Shown here one piece after another: positions 27,215 through 35,649 of a stretch of 64,000 nucleotides of DNA. Source of the DNA: Imperialibacter sp. EC-SDR9. GTDB taxonomy: Bacteria; Bacteroidota; Bacteroidia; Cytophagales; Cyclobacteriaceae. The first letter of the stretch is position 1; each line of letters starts with the position of its first letter. Under the pieces are notes generated by a model, which did no database searches, was not told the origin of the DNA, and saw nothing but the letters and a program-made list of their open reading frames with translations. The stretch spans positions 1-64,000 of the forward strand of contig NZ_LR701588.1 of assembly GCF_902498805.1 (NCBI RefSeq), in the 5' to 3' direction. The position numbers and the translations under genes were made by a program.

Positions 27215-28588
27215 ATGACCATGAGTATCATGACAAAATCAAATAAGGCAACCCGGATTGATATGTTCAATTTCAGTTCGGTTCAAATGCGCACATTTCA
27301 TCTTACCTGGCTGGCCTTTTTCCTTTGCTTTTTCGGCTGGTTTGGTTTGGCCCCTATGCTGCAAATCGTTCGAGACGACCTTGGCATCACCACCGACCAA
27401 ATTGTAACCACTAATATGGTGGCAGTAGCCTCCACCGTCTTCATGAGACTGTTTGTTGGCTGGCTTTGCGATAAAATTGGACCACGTATCACCTACACCT
27501 GGCTGCTGGTGTTGGGTTCTATCCCTGTGATGCTGGTAGGCCTTTCTCAGAGCTACGAGCAGTTCCTTATCGCCCGTATGTTCATCGGAGCTATTGGTGC
27601 CTCATTTGTCATTACCCAATTTCACACCTCGGTGATGTTCGCTCCTAACGTGGTGGGCACCGCCAATGCCACAACTGCTGGCTGGGGCAACCTGGGCGGC
27701 GGCGTAACACAACAGGTAATGCCCTTCGTTTTCGCAGGAGCGCTGGCTTACTTTGGTTCTGAGCACCTCGCCTGGCGCTACGCCATGATAGCCCCCGGCT
27801 TTCTATTGTTGGTAATGGGCTTTGTTTACTACAGATACACAAAAGACACACCTGAGGGCAACTACTCAGAAATAGAAGAGAAGGTAGCTCACTCAAAATC
27901 AGGCAACAGTGGTAAAGTTTTCAAAGAGGCATTGAAGGACTACAGAGTTTGGGCTTTGTTTCTCATCTACGGAGCTTGCTTCGGTGTGGAGTTGATCGTG
28001 AATTCAAAAGCAGCACTCTACTTTGCCGATTATTTCACCATGGATCTGAAGACTGCCGGATTGATTGCCGGCCTGTTCGGCCTGATGAATCTTTTCGCTC
28101 GCTCATTGGGAGGAATGCTAGGTGATAAGTTTGGCAAAAGCAACGGTCTCAAAGGCCGTGTAAAATGGCTCTTTGTTTCCCTTTTCTGCCAGGGAATTGC
28201 TCTTGTGATATTCTCACGGATGGGCACAATACCAACCATTATTGGCTCGCTGCTGGTTTTCAGCATCTTTGTCCAAATGAGCGAAGGAGCCACCTTTAGC
28301 GTGGTGCCATTTGTCAACAAAAAGGCTTTAGGCGCAGTATCTGGCATTGTTGGCGCTGGCGGTAACGCCGGTGCAGTAGCAGGCATGTTCCTTTTTAAGA
28401 AAGAGCTCACAGGTCTTGAGTGGCCTGAGTCGTTTATGATCCTGGGCTTCATTGTGGTGGCGGTATCGTTTACAGTTTTCGCCGTCAAATTCTCGCCCGT
28501 CATGGAAAAGGAAGCAGAAAAAGAAATGGAGGAATTACTTGCTTCTGTAAAGGAGACTCAGTTGAGTCCGAAACGTGTACCCGCATAA
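27215..28588 (+). CDS. narK: NarK-type nitrate/nitrite MFS transporter
   Basis: 457 aa, about 12 helices. It carries NarK-family signatures: arginine in STVFMRLFVGWLCDKIGPR on helix 2, and the Gly-rich nitrate signature TAGWGNLGGGVTQ (about 149-161) with a second, GAVSGIVGAGGNAGAV, late in the chain. The start may be ATG 27215 or 27221. Nitrate uptake for the nitrate reductase downstream is the likely role. A strong hairpin lies between narK and that gene. Confidence 0.92.
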   Translation: MTMSIMTKSNKATRIDMFNFSSVQMRTFHLTWLAFFLCFFGWFGLAPMLQIVRDDLGITTDQIVTTNMVAVASTVFMRLFVGWLCDKIGPRITYTWLLVLGSIPVMLVGLSQSYEQFLIARMFIGAIGASFVITQFHTSVMFAPNVVGTANATTAGWGNLGGGVTQQVMPFVFAGALAYFGSEHLAWRYAMIAPGFLLLVMGFVYYRYTKDTPEGNYSEIEEKVAHSKSGNSGKVFKEALKDYRVWALFLIYGACFGVELIVNSKAALYFADYFTMDLKTAGLIAGLFGLMNLFARSLGGMLGDKFGKSNGLKGRVKWLFVSLFCQGIALVIFSRMGTIPTIIGSLLVFSIFVQMSEGATFSVVPFVNKKALGAVSGIVGAGGNAGAVAGMFLFKKELTGLEWPESFMILGFIVVAVSFTVFAVKFSPVMEKEAEKEMEELLASVKETQLSPKRVPA

Positions 28589-28615
28589 CTTTTCATACTA
28601 CTGAATTGGTTAAAA

Positions 28616-28675
28616 GGAACCCTGGGGCGGCGCAAATTGGAAATGGAAACCTGCCGCCCCACTGTTCCCTTTTTC
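28616..28675 (+). terminator. Attenuator- or terminator-like hairpin before nasA
   Basis: GGAAC (28616-28620) and GGGGCGGC (28624-28631) pair with GCCGCCCC (28653-28660) and GTTCC (28664-28668), with three unpaired bases on each side and a 21-base loop; CCTTTTTCTTTG follows. The stem ends about 30 bases before the nasA ATG, leaving little room for a new promoter, so it may attenuate or process the narK-nasA transcript. Confidence 0.7.
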
Positions 28676-28698
28676 TTTGACCCTTTAGATTGACTCTT

Positions 28699-31600
28699 AT
28701 GAAAGAATCTACAGATAAAGTCTTTAAATCAACCTGCTCCTATTGTGGTACGGGGTGTGGCGTAGAAGTATCTGTTGACAAAAGAGGAAGGCTGAACTTA
28801 ACTGGTGATGCTAGTCACCCGGTGAACAAGGGCATGCTCTGCTCTAAAGGAAGGAACCTCCATTATACTGTTTCCGATCACTCCGATCGCCTCCTCTACC
28901 CTCAAATGCGGTGGAGCAAATCGCACCCCATGCAAAGAACAGACTGGGACACCGCCATTGGCAGAGCGGCTGCGGTGTTCAAGTCTTTAATTGCTAAATA
29001 CGGCCCTGACTCCGTAGGTTTTTATGTATCGGGCCAATGCCTGACCGAAGAATATTACCTTGTCAATAAGTTGACCAAAGGCTTTATTGGCACCAACAAT
29101 ATTGACACAAATAGCCGCTTGTGCATGAGCTCAGCCGTGGCAGCCTATACGCAAAGCCTTGGCGAAGACTCAGTGCCGATCTCCTATGAAGACATCGAAC
29201 TGGCCGACTGCTTCCTAATCGCAGGCGCCAATCCGGCCTGGTGCCACCCCATCCTTTTCCGCCGACTTGAACAACACAAAGAACAACACCCTGACATTAA
29301 AGTAATCGTTATCGACCCAAGGGTCACCGATTCGTGTAGCCTGGCTGACCTGCATATACAACTCCGGCCAGGCACCGACACGGTCCTGCTTCACGCTATA
29401 GGCAGATGCCTGATTGAAAATGGCGATATCGATCTAGAATTTGTTCAGAACCATACCGACGGATACGAAGACTACAAACAAAAAGTACTTAGCACCTCTC
29501 TGGAAGAAGCTGCCAATATTTGCGACGTTCCGCTGGAGCAAATCAAGCAGGCCGCCAGCTATATTGGCAATGCTACTGGCTTTATTACCATGTGGGCCAT
29601 GGGGCTCAACCAAAGCACCGAGGGGCTGAGTAAAAACCTGGCGCTGATCAACCTGAACCTCGTCACAGGCCATGTAGGTAAACCAGGTTCGGGGCCCTTC
29701 TCACTCACTGGTCAGCCCAATGCCATGGGAGGCCGGGAAGTGGGCGGCATGGCAACCCTTCTAGCCTCGCACAGGAACCTACTGAACCCTGAACACCGAA
29801 AAGAGGTGGCCGCCTACTGGGGCGTCGACCATATTTCGGACAAGCCGGGCAAAACCGCCACGCAGATGTTCGAAGCGTTGCGAAGCGGCGAAATGAAAGC
29901 CATCTGGATCATTTGCACCAACCCCGTGGTGAGCATGCCCGATGCCCGCCTCGTGGATGAAGCACTGAAGAACGCTCGCTTTGTGGTGGTGCAGGACATC
30001 TCCACTCAGTCGGACACCTTGCAGTATGCGGATCTTGTGTTGCCTGCTGCTGGCTGGCTGGAAAAAGAAGGCACGATGACCAATTCCGACCGGCGCATAA
30101 GCCACCTGAACAAAGTGGTGCCCCCACCTGGAGAAGCTTTGCCTGATAGTGAAATCCTGATCCGCTTTGCCAGGCAAATGGGCTACCATGGTTTCGACTA
30201 CGAAAATCAGGCTGAAATATACGCCGAGCACTGTAGCATGACCCGTGGCACCAAAATCGACATTTCGGGACTCAGCTATGAAAGGCTGAAAAAAGAGGGC
30301 TCCTTTCAGTGGCCCGTTCCCGACTCGGTTCACCCGGGCACGCCCAGGCTTTTTACCGACAGACAGTTTTATACTGCATCGGGCAAAGCGCAGATCAAAT
30401 CTGATGCACCCACCAATCTTACCGAGGAGCCAACGCCTGATTATTCCCTCATCCTCACCACAGGCCGCATCCGTGACCAGTGGCATACCATGACCCGCAC
30501 CGGAAAAGTCAACAAGCTGAAGCAGCACATCGACAAGCCTTTTCTCGAAATTCACCCTCACGATGCAGCAGAAAGAGGCATCAAAGAAGGAATGGCCGTA
30601 GACATTGAAAACAGCAGGGGCAGCGTGCAAGTGGTGGCCAAACTGACAGATACTATCAAAAAAGGGGTCGTTTTCCTGCCTATGCACTGGGGCAAAACAC
30701 TGCAAAAAGACCTCACAAGGGCCAACAACCTGACGTCATCTGCTTTTGACCCCACCTCCAAGCAACCCGGGTTCAAGTTTTCAGCGGTAGAGGTAAAACC
30801 GCATAAAAAACCAGCACAGAAAATTGTCATTGTCGGTGCTGGGGCTGCCGCCTACCGCTTCATCAACACACACCGGGAGCTCAACCTGGATGACGAAATC
30901 CATGTATTTTCAAAGGAAGAATTTCCGTTTTATAATCGTGTATTGCTGCCTGAATACATCAATGATCAAAAGCAGTGGGAAGACCTTCTCAAATTCAAAA
31001 TCGGAGAATTTGAGCAACTCAACGTGCATTTGCATCAGTCAAACAGCATTGAAAGCATTGACCCGGCACTCAAGATGGTCGCTGACCAGTTTGGCGTGAG
31101 TCATAGCTACGACACCCTGGTGATGGCCACTGGTAGCAGGGCGTTTGTACCGCCCGACGTACCTATACACTTACCTGGCATCTTTACCATGCGAGACCGT
31201 CGCAATGCCGATGAGCTGAAAGCCACCGTGGGCGAAGGCAACCATGTAGTAGTAGTGGGCGGTGGATTGCTTGGCCTGGAGTTGGCGGCAGCTCTTGCTG
31301 AAGTAAAAATCAAGGTGAGCATTATCCAACTCTCATCCCGGCTGATGGAACGCCAGTTGGACAGCCTTGCCAGCAATTTATTGAGGCAGGAAATTGAAAA
31401 CATGGGCATACAGGTATACACCAACGATCAGGTGCAGTCGGTAGAAAGAATAAATGAGCAGTGCCTGGAGGCCAAACTAAAAAGCGGTAAGAGCCTTATC
31501 AGCCACGCTATTGTGTATGCCATTGGAACCAGGCCCAATCTGGAGCTGGGCAAAGAAGCCGGCCTTGAGTGCGGCCGGGGTATCAAAGTCAACGATTACA

Positions 31601-32217
31601 TGCAAACCAGCGACCCGAGCATTTACGCCCTGGGAGAAATAGCGGAGCATGAAGGGCAGCTCAATGGCATTACCGCCGCCGCCGAGAAACATGCAGACGT
31701 GCTGGCTCACTACCTCAATGGGGACCTTAACAGCCGGTTCACAGGCTGCACGCCGATGAACATCTTGAAAATGGCCGATGTCTCGCTGTGCTCCATAGGC
31801 ATGGCGGAAGCACCTGAAAATGACCCCGCCTATGATGAAATACTGCTTGTAGACAAAGGCCTCTCCTACTACAAAAAGTGCATCATCCATCACGACAAGC
31901 TGGTGGGCGTGATCCTCATGGGCGACAAGGCTGAGTTTGCTGAGTTCAGAGAATTAATAGAAAATGGCACTGAGCTGTCGGACAAACGAAAAAGCTTGCT
32001 GCGGTCGGGCTCGCAAAAGGAAGCTGTGCTGGGCAAACTGGTGTGCAGCTGCAACAATGTTGGCGAAGGCAATATCAAAAAAGCGATTGCCGGTGGCTGC
32101 AGCGATTTAGCCTCCCTTTGCAAAGCAACCGGCGCAGGGCTCGGCTGCGGCAGCTGCAAACCTGAAGTAAAAAACATCCTGAATCTTGAGGCTATTCCTG
32201 CCGAAGTTCTAAATTGA
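28699..32217 (+). CDS. nasA: Assimilatory nitrate reductase fused to its own NAD(P)H-oxidising FAD/BFD module
   Basis: 1172 aa from ATG 28699; TTG 28690 would add 3 residues. Residues about 1-690 are a NasA/NapA-type molybdoenzyme: [4Fe-4S] cysteines C13, C16, C20 and C48, molybdenum ligand C142 in SRLCMSSAV, and the C-terminal molydopterin-binding part (TGRIRDQWHTMTRTGKV). From about 708 an FAD/NAD(P)H oxidoreductase like the front of NirB begins (IVIVGAGAAAYRF, MATGSRAFVPP, VVGGGLLGLELAAAL). The tail is a BFD [2Fe-2S] domain (CSCNNV from C1116, CGSCKP). It should reduce nitrate without a separate reductase subunit. A rubredoxin gene follows 18 bases later. Confidence 0.92.
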   Translation: MKESTDKVFKSTCSYCGTGCGVEVSVDKRGRLNLTGDASHPVNKGMLCSKGRNLHYTVSDHSDRLLYPQMRWSKSHPMQRTDWDTAIGRAAAVFKSLIAKYGPDSVGFYVSGQCLTEEYYLVNKLTKGFIGTNNIDTNSRLCMSSAVAAYTQSLGEDSVPISYEDIELADCFLIAGANPAWCHPILFRRLEQHKEQHPDIKVIVIDPRVTDSCSLADLHIQLRPGTDTVLLHAIGRCLIENGDIDLEFVQNHTDGYEDYKQKVLSTSLEEAANICDVPLEQIKQAASYIGNATGFITMWAMGLNQSTEGLSKNLALINLNLVTGHVGKPGSGPFSLTGQPNAMGGREVGGMATLLASHRNLLNPEHRKEVAAYWGVDHISDKPGKTATQMFEALRSGEMKAIWIICTNPVVSMPDARLVDEALKNARFVVVQDISTQSDTLQYADLVLPAAGWLEKEGTMTNSDRRISHLNKVVPPPGEALPDSEILIRFARQMGYHGFDYENQAEIYAEHCSMTRGTKIDISGLSYERLKKEGSFQWPVPDSVHPGTPRLFTDRQFYTASGKAQIKSDAPTNLTEEPTPDYSLILTTGRIRDQWHTMTRTGKVNKLKQHIDKPFLEIHPHDAAERGIKEGMAVDIENSRGSVQVVAKLTDTIKKGVVFLPMHWGKTLQKDLTRANNLTSSAFDPTSKQPGFKFSAVEVKPHKKPAQKIVIVGAGAAAYRFINTHRELNLDDEIHVFSKEEFPFYNRVLLPEYINDQKQWEDLLKFKIGEFEQLNVHLHQSNSIESIDPALKMVADQFGVSHSYDTLVMATGSRAFVPPDVPIHLPGIFTMRDRRNADELKATVGEGNHVVVVGGGLLGLELAAALAEVKIKVSIIQLSSRLMERQLDSLASNLLRQEIENMGIQVYTNDQVQSVERINEQCLEAKLKSGKSLISHAIVYAIGTRPNLELGKEAGLECGRGIKVNDYMQTSDPSIYALGEIAEHEGQLNGITAAAEKHADVLAHYLNGDLNSRFTGCTPMNILKMADVSLCSIGMAEAPENDPAYDEILLVDKGLSYYKKCIIHHDKLVGVILMGDKAEFAEFRELIENGTELSDKRKSLLRSGSQKEAVLGKLVCSCNNVGEGNIKKAIAGGCSDLASLCKATGAGLGCGSCKPEVKNILNLEAIPAEVLN

Positions 32218-32235
32218 CCAAGAGTGCAAGAAACA

Positions 32236-33657
32236 ATGGATAAACTCAATCTGGTAAGGGTATTTGTAAAGGGTGGCATTATTTCGCCTGGCGACTTTTT
32301 GAAGATCATTCAAACTGCCAGCCATTTGGGCTCTTCGTATATCCACTTTGGGTCGAGGCAGGACATTCTGTTTCCTGCGGACACATTCGATCAGGGCTAT
32401 CTTGATAAAACGTTCGCTTCCATTCAAACAGACTACGAAATCAACGCCAATCAGTACCAGAACATAGTAACCTCCTACGTTTCTCTCGACGTAATGCCCC
32501 GAAGAAGCTGGCTAGCGCCGCATATTTACCACTACATACTCGACTCGTTTGACTACCGGCCAGGCTACAAAATCAACATTGTTGACCCCAGCCAAAGCAT
32601 GGTGCCGCTGGTTTCCGGTCAATTCAATTTCATTGCATCAGGTATCGAAAACTACTGGTATTTGTACCTCAGGTCCGATGAAATGGGTAGCAGGCCCTGG
32701 GCGGCACCCAGCTCGATTTATGGCTATGACATAGCGAAGATGGCCAGAGCACTGGAAGAAGCCAGAAACGAAAAAGGAAACATATCCTTTGAAAGCCTGT
32801 ACCACACTGCCATAGAACGAGTAAAAATTAACACACAACCTGTAAAAGAATCCCTGGTTTATCCTGATGTCAACTTCCCTTACTACGAAGGGTTCAACCG
32901 TATACCCGATGGAAAATACTGGCTGGGGCTTTATTGGCGAAACAATCAATTTGACATCAAGTTTTTGAAAGCGCTTTGCCAGCGATGTATCGAAACAGAC
33001 ATAGGAAAGATCAGCCTGTCGCCATGGAAATCCTTCATTCTTAAGGGCATTGAAGACAAACATCGGATTGGCTGGGAGAAACTGCTGGGCAGGTATGGCA
33101 TCAACATGCGGCACTCATCGCTGGAGTTGAACTGGCATATTCCCGTGCTGGATAAAGAAGCCATGGAACTGAAAAGTTTTCTGGTTCGGGAAATGGACAA
33201 GATGGACATCAGCACTTATGGCCTCACGTTCTCCATCGTATCCTCCAAAAACGTGACGCTATTTACCTCTGTGGTCATCGAAAGAAATGAAGCAGTGGGC
33301 GAAGTGCCAACATACAATATCCAGTTCTCCAAAGACTTCAACCCCAACCTGATGGAGTACCAGTACTTTGTGAAAGACATCACAAAGGAAATCATCCCTC
33401 CGCTGCTGCTGGAGCTTAGCTACATGTACTACGAGCAATTGGATGAAAAGAGCAATGAAAGAAAAAAAGAGATCAAAGTAGAGCTTTCAGATGCAAAGTC
33501 GCACTACCAATGCGAAGAGTGTTTTACTATTTATGATGAAGTGCTTGGAGATGTGGAGCAGGGGATTCCTGCTGGCACATCATTCAAGGCACTCTCTGAT
33601 GATTATTCATGTCCCACCTGTGGTGCCTCGAAGAAGAAGTTCAGGCTATCTTCTTGA
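32236..33657 (+). CDS. Cofactor-less nitrite/sulfite-reductase-like protein fused to a rubredoxin
   Basis: 473 aa from ATG 32236 (GTG 32224 is possible). The N-terminal 400 residues follow the NirA/sulfite reductase plan: a ferredoxin-like half (LVRVFVKGGIISPGDFLKII, HFGSRQDILF), a middle part, and a second half (CIETDIGKISLSPWKSFILKGI). The siroheme and 4Fe4S cysteines are absent; the only Cys before the tail are one CQRC pair near 240. The last 50 residues are a full rubredoxin (CEEC...CPTCG). It is probably an electron carrier or assembly partner of the nitrate reductase just upstream, not an active reductase. Function is inferred. Confidence 0.75.
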   Translation: MDKLNLVRVFVKGGIISPGDFLKIIQTASHLGSSYIHFGSRQDILFPADTFDQGYLDKTFASIQTDYEINANQYQNIVTSYVSLDVMPRRSWLAPHIYHYILDSFDYRPGYKINIVDPSQSMVPLVSGQFNFIASGIENYWYLYLRSDEMGSRPWAAPSSIYGYDIAKMARALEEARNEKGNISFESLYHTAIERVKINTQPVKESLVYPDVNFPYYEGFNRIPDGKYWLGLYWRNNQFDIKFLKALCQRCIETDIGKISLSPWKSFILKGIEDKHRIGWEKLLGRYGINMRHSSLELNWHIPVLDKEAMELKSFLVREMDKMDISTYGLTFSIVSSKNVTLFTSVVIERNEAVGEVPTYNIQFSKDFNPNLMEYQYFVKDITKEIIPPLLLELSYMYYEQLDEKSNERKKEIKVELSDAKSHYQCEECFTIYDEVLGDVEQGIPAGTSFKALSDDYSCPTCGASKKKFRLSS

Positions 33658-33792
33658 GAAAGTGAGCCGTAGTTGCATTTTAAAGCCTTGGTCGACAGTC
33701 TTTTTTGGTCGCTTCCGCCAAAAGCACCTTTGCACCCATATGAACAAGTCGCTGTGTGAGTTATAAGTCTACTTTTTTACCCCCTTGCCAAA

Positions 33793-33812
33793 GAAAGTCG
33801 GGGAAGACTTTC
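33793..33812. terminator. Weak hairpin between convergent genes
   Basis: GAAAGTC (33793-33799) / GACTTTC (33806-33812) with a 6-base loop lies between the rubredoxin-fusion gene and the convergent mer-like operon. There is no clear T run, so termination is doubtful. Confidence 0.35.
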
Positions 33813-33843
33813 TCGTATCAACAGCCGCAACATCATTATTTCA

Positions 33844-34062
33844 TTAGCAACAATTGCTTTTACCACCCTCCTGAATTGAAGGACATGCATTAGTACCATA
33901 ACTGCAATACACACAGCAATCGCCGGCTTTGGGCTTTAGCACTTCGTGACAGCTTTCACATTCATAGAAGAATTGACAAGCGTCAGTGGGCATCGTCTCT
34001 TCCTTTTGGTGCCCGCAGACAGGGCAGGTTAGTATAGATTGTAGTTCGATTTCTTTTTCCAT
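33844..34062 (-). CDS. Small Cys-rich GDCCVYCSYG-type protein
   Basis: 72 aa from ATG 34062; the longer reading from 34128 overlaps the previous gene. Two zinc-ribbon-like pairs (CPVCG, CESC) are followed by GDCCVYCSYGTNACPSIQ, a motif of a small family I have seen beside mercury and copper genes in Bacteroidota. The chain ends in NCC. About ten cysteines in 72 residues suggest metal binding. It is the last gene of the arsR-merTP operon. No function is established. Confidence 0.7.
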   Translation of the reverse strand: MEKEIELQSILTCPVCGHQKEETMPTDACQFFYECESCHEVLKPKAGDCCVYCSYGTNACPSIQEGGKSNCC

Positions 34063-34066
34063 GATT

Positions 34067-34410
34067 TCAATTATCTTTTTCCCTTGGCTCAATGTATAAC
34101 GTTGCTTTATAAGAAGTTTTCTTCTCAATAGCTGCTATCAGTTCTGAAGGTTTGGTCTTTTTATCGTCGTATTTAATAATAGCAATATCCCCTGGGTACT
34201 CTACATGGTTGTCGAGTACACCTTTCGTTTCCTGCAATCTTTGAAAACGTGGGTTGCACAGCCTGCACATGTCAAGCCAGTAATCTTCAGCTTCACCTCT
34301 GCTTCGTTCTTTGAAGTCGGGCTCTCGTCGGGAGTAGTTTGTCCGTAAACGGAAAGTCCTATCATTCCCATCACGACAACAGCTAGTACTATCTTTTTCA
34401 TTTTCAGCAT
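34067..34410 (-). pseudogene. MerP-like periplasmic metal-binding protein with a frameshift
   Basis: Frame 1 gives a signal peptide (MKKIVLAVVVMGMIGLSVYGQ) and the start of an HMA domain with ITGLTCAGCATHVF, then runs into nonsense and stops at 34201. The rest of the HMA domain (RLQETKGVLDNHVEYPGDIAI, SELIAAIEKKTSYKA) continues in another frame to 34067. The break falls near CACGTTTTCAAAG on the minus strand (about 34238-34250). No classical slippery heptamer is seen, so a mutation or assembly error is likelier than programmed shifting. The start overlaps the merTP stop by one base (TAATG). Confidence 0.7.
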
Positions 34411-35033
34411 TATTCGTTTATAACTTGTTTATTGGTCACTATATAGCCCGTTTCAACTTCCACAGCCTTAGCTAGTTCTTCTAAATTCACTTTTGATTGA
34501 TCGAATTTCACCGTAGCTATTCCTGTTTCATACGATGACGTGGCCTCCAATACCCCTGGGCTTTGTGTAAGTGCATGATTTACGCTGTGCTCACATCCCG
34601 TGCAGGTCATTCCCTTTACAATCAGATGAGCTTCTTTTATGTCATTTTCCTTCACAACAACGATCTGACTGGTTGGTTGATCAGAAAAGAAGATGCCAGA
34701 GTAAGATGGAAAGGCCATCACAACAATGGCAAAAAGGGTCACGATTCCCAGAAATTTTTTCGATTGCCAGAAAGAGGGCTTTTCCTCTTCCTCACAGGCG
34801 CAGCCTATTTGTTCCTGCACTCTGGGTTTGAGCTTTTGATACCAGGCGAAAGCAAGTACAGCCACTGTAAGACCTATCAGGTAGGGCCGCAAAGGCTCCA
34901 TCCATGAAAAAGTAGAGGCAATACCGCCAATTCCCGCAAGCACAGAAAAGACGGGGGTGATACAACACAACGAGGTAGTAATGGCCGCCAGCAGGCCAAT
35001 ACCCGCAGTTTTGGATGATTTTGCAGCGCTCAT
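34410..35033 (-). CDS. merTP: MerT-MerP fusion, mercuric ion transporter
   Basis: 207 aa. The MerT part (about 1-115) has three hydrophobic helices with the vicinal pair C23-C24 (TTSLCCITPVFSVLAGIGG) and a second pair CAC near 76-78. A periplasmic HMA (MerP-like) domain follows with VKGMTCTGCEHS (about 140-150). MerT passes Hg(II) from MerP to the cytosolic reductase MerA. No merA is present in this window, so the cluster may serve another soft metal or rely on a distant merA. The start overlaps arsR (ATGA). Confidence 0.85.
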   Translation of the reverse strand: MSAAKSSKTAGIGLLAAITTSLCCITPVFSVLAGIGGIASTFSWMEPLRPYLIGLTVAVLAFAWYQKLKPRVQEQIGCACEEEEKPSFWQSKKFLGIVTLFAIVVMAFPSYSGIFFSDQPTSQIVVVKENDIKEAHLIVKGMTCTGCEHSVNHALTQSPGVLEATSSYETGIATVKFDQSKVNLEELAKAVEVETGYIVTNKQVINE

Positions 35034-35401
35034 GATTCAACTGTTCTTTTAGAAGTAGAAAGAATATCAAAAACAGGCAATAATAATTCAGTGGACTGGG
35101 CAACCAGCGAATAAAAGACCGTTTGACCAACTTTCTTGTCCACTACAAGGCCTCCGTCTTTGAGCTTTCGCAAGTGCTGCGAAACTCCGCCGACTGAGAT
35201 TTCTAAAATGTCACTCAAATCACAAGGGCACATCTCGCCTTCCCGCTTTAGTAAATAAAGAATTTTGAGACGAGCAGCGTTGCCGGATAAATTAAAAAGC
35301 CTGGTCAAATTTTTAAGGGTACCTTCCAGCTCATTTAGTTCATCCTTGCATTCTTGAATTTGGACGTGATCCGCTAATACCCTGATACACGTGTTGCTCA
35401 T
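35030..35401 (-). CDS. ArsR/SmtB-family metal-responsive repressor
   Basis: 123 aa. It has a winged helix (about 35-110) with LSGNAARLKILYLL, then EMCPCDLSDILEISVGGVSQHLRKLKDGGLV. The CPC in the alpha-3 helix matches the metal site ELCVCDL of CadC/ArsR-type repressors, and a third Cys (C18) lies near the N-terminus. It leads the merTP operon and probably represses it at the palindromes upstream; which metal it senses cannot be read from the sequence. Confidence 0.88.
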   Translation of the reverse strand: MSNTCIRVLADHVQIQECKDELNELEGTLKNLTRLFNLSGNAARLKILYLLKREGEMCPCDLSDILEISVGGVSQHLRKLKDGGLVVDKKVGQTVFYSLVAQSTELLLPVFDILSTSKRTVES

Positions 35402-35411
35402 ACGTTTTAAT

Positions 35412-35477
35412 GTTTTAGTATATACTTAAACACTAAGATAGAAAGAGGGTTTCAATATTTTAGTAAAAACTAAAATA
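35412..35477. promoter_or_regulatory. Two palindromic operators before the arsR-merTP operon
   Basis: GTTTTAGTATATACTTAAAC (35412-35431) is a 20-base palindrome with one mismatched pair, 10 bases from the arsR ATG. TATTTTAGT (35456-35464) / ACTAAAATA (35469-35477) is a second dyad with a 4-base spacer. Both contain the TTTTAGT half-site typical of what ArsR proteins bind. Confidence 0.65.
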
Positions 35478-35649
35478 CTATTATCCGCTGGTCATATTCT
35501 TACCAAAGATTAAAGCACAGTTAGGGGTAGCAGGAGGTCGGCTGCTATGCAAGTTCACTAGCATGAACTCACGCCATTTTTGCGCATTCAAATAAATACT
35601 CAAATATGAAATGGATTACCTCTACATCTATGCTGGCGGCAGACTGAAG

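Noticed and set aside
32236-33657. Active ferredoxin-nitrite reductase
   Set aside because: The siroheme/4Fe4S cysteines are missing, and NirBD already supplies nitrite reduction.
34230-34260. Programmed frameshifting in the MerP-like gene
   Set aside because: The site lacks an X XXY YYZ slippery heptamer and a downstream stem I can see; mutation or sequence error is simpler.
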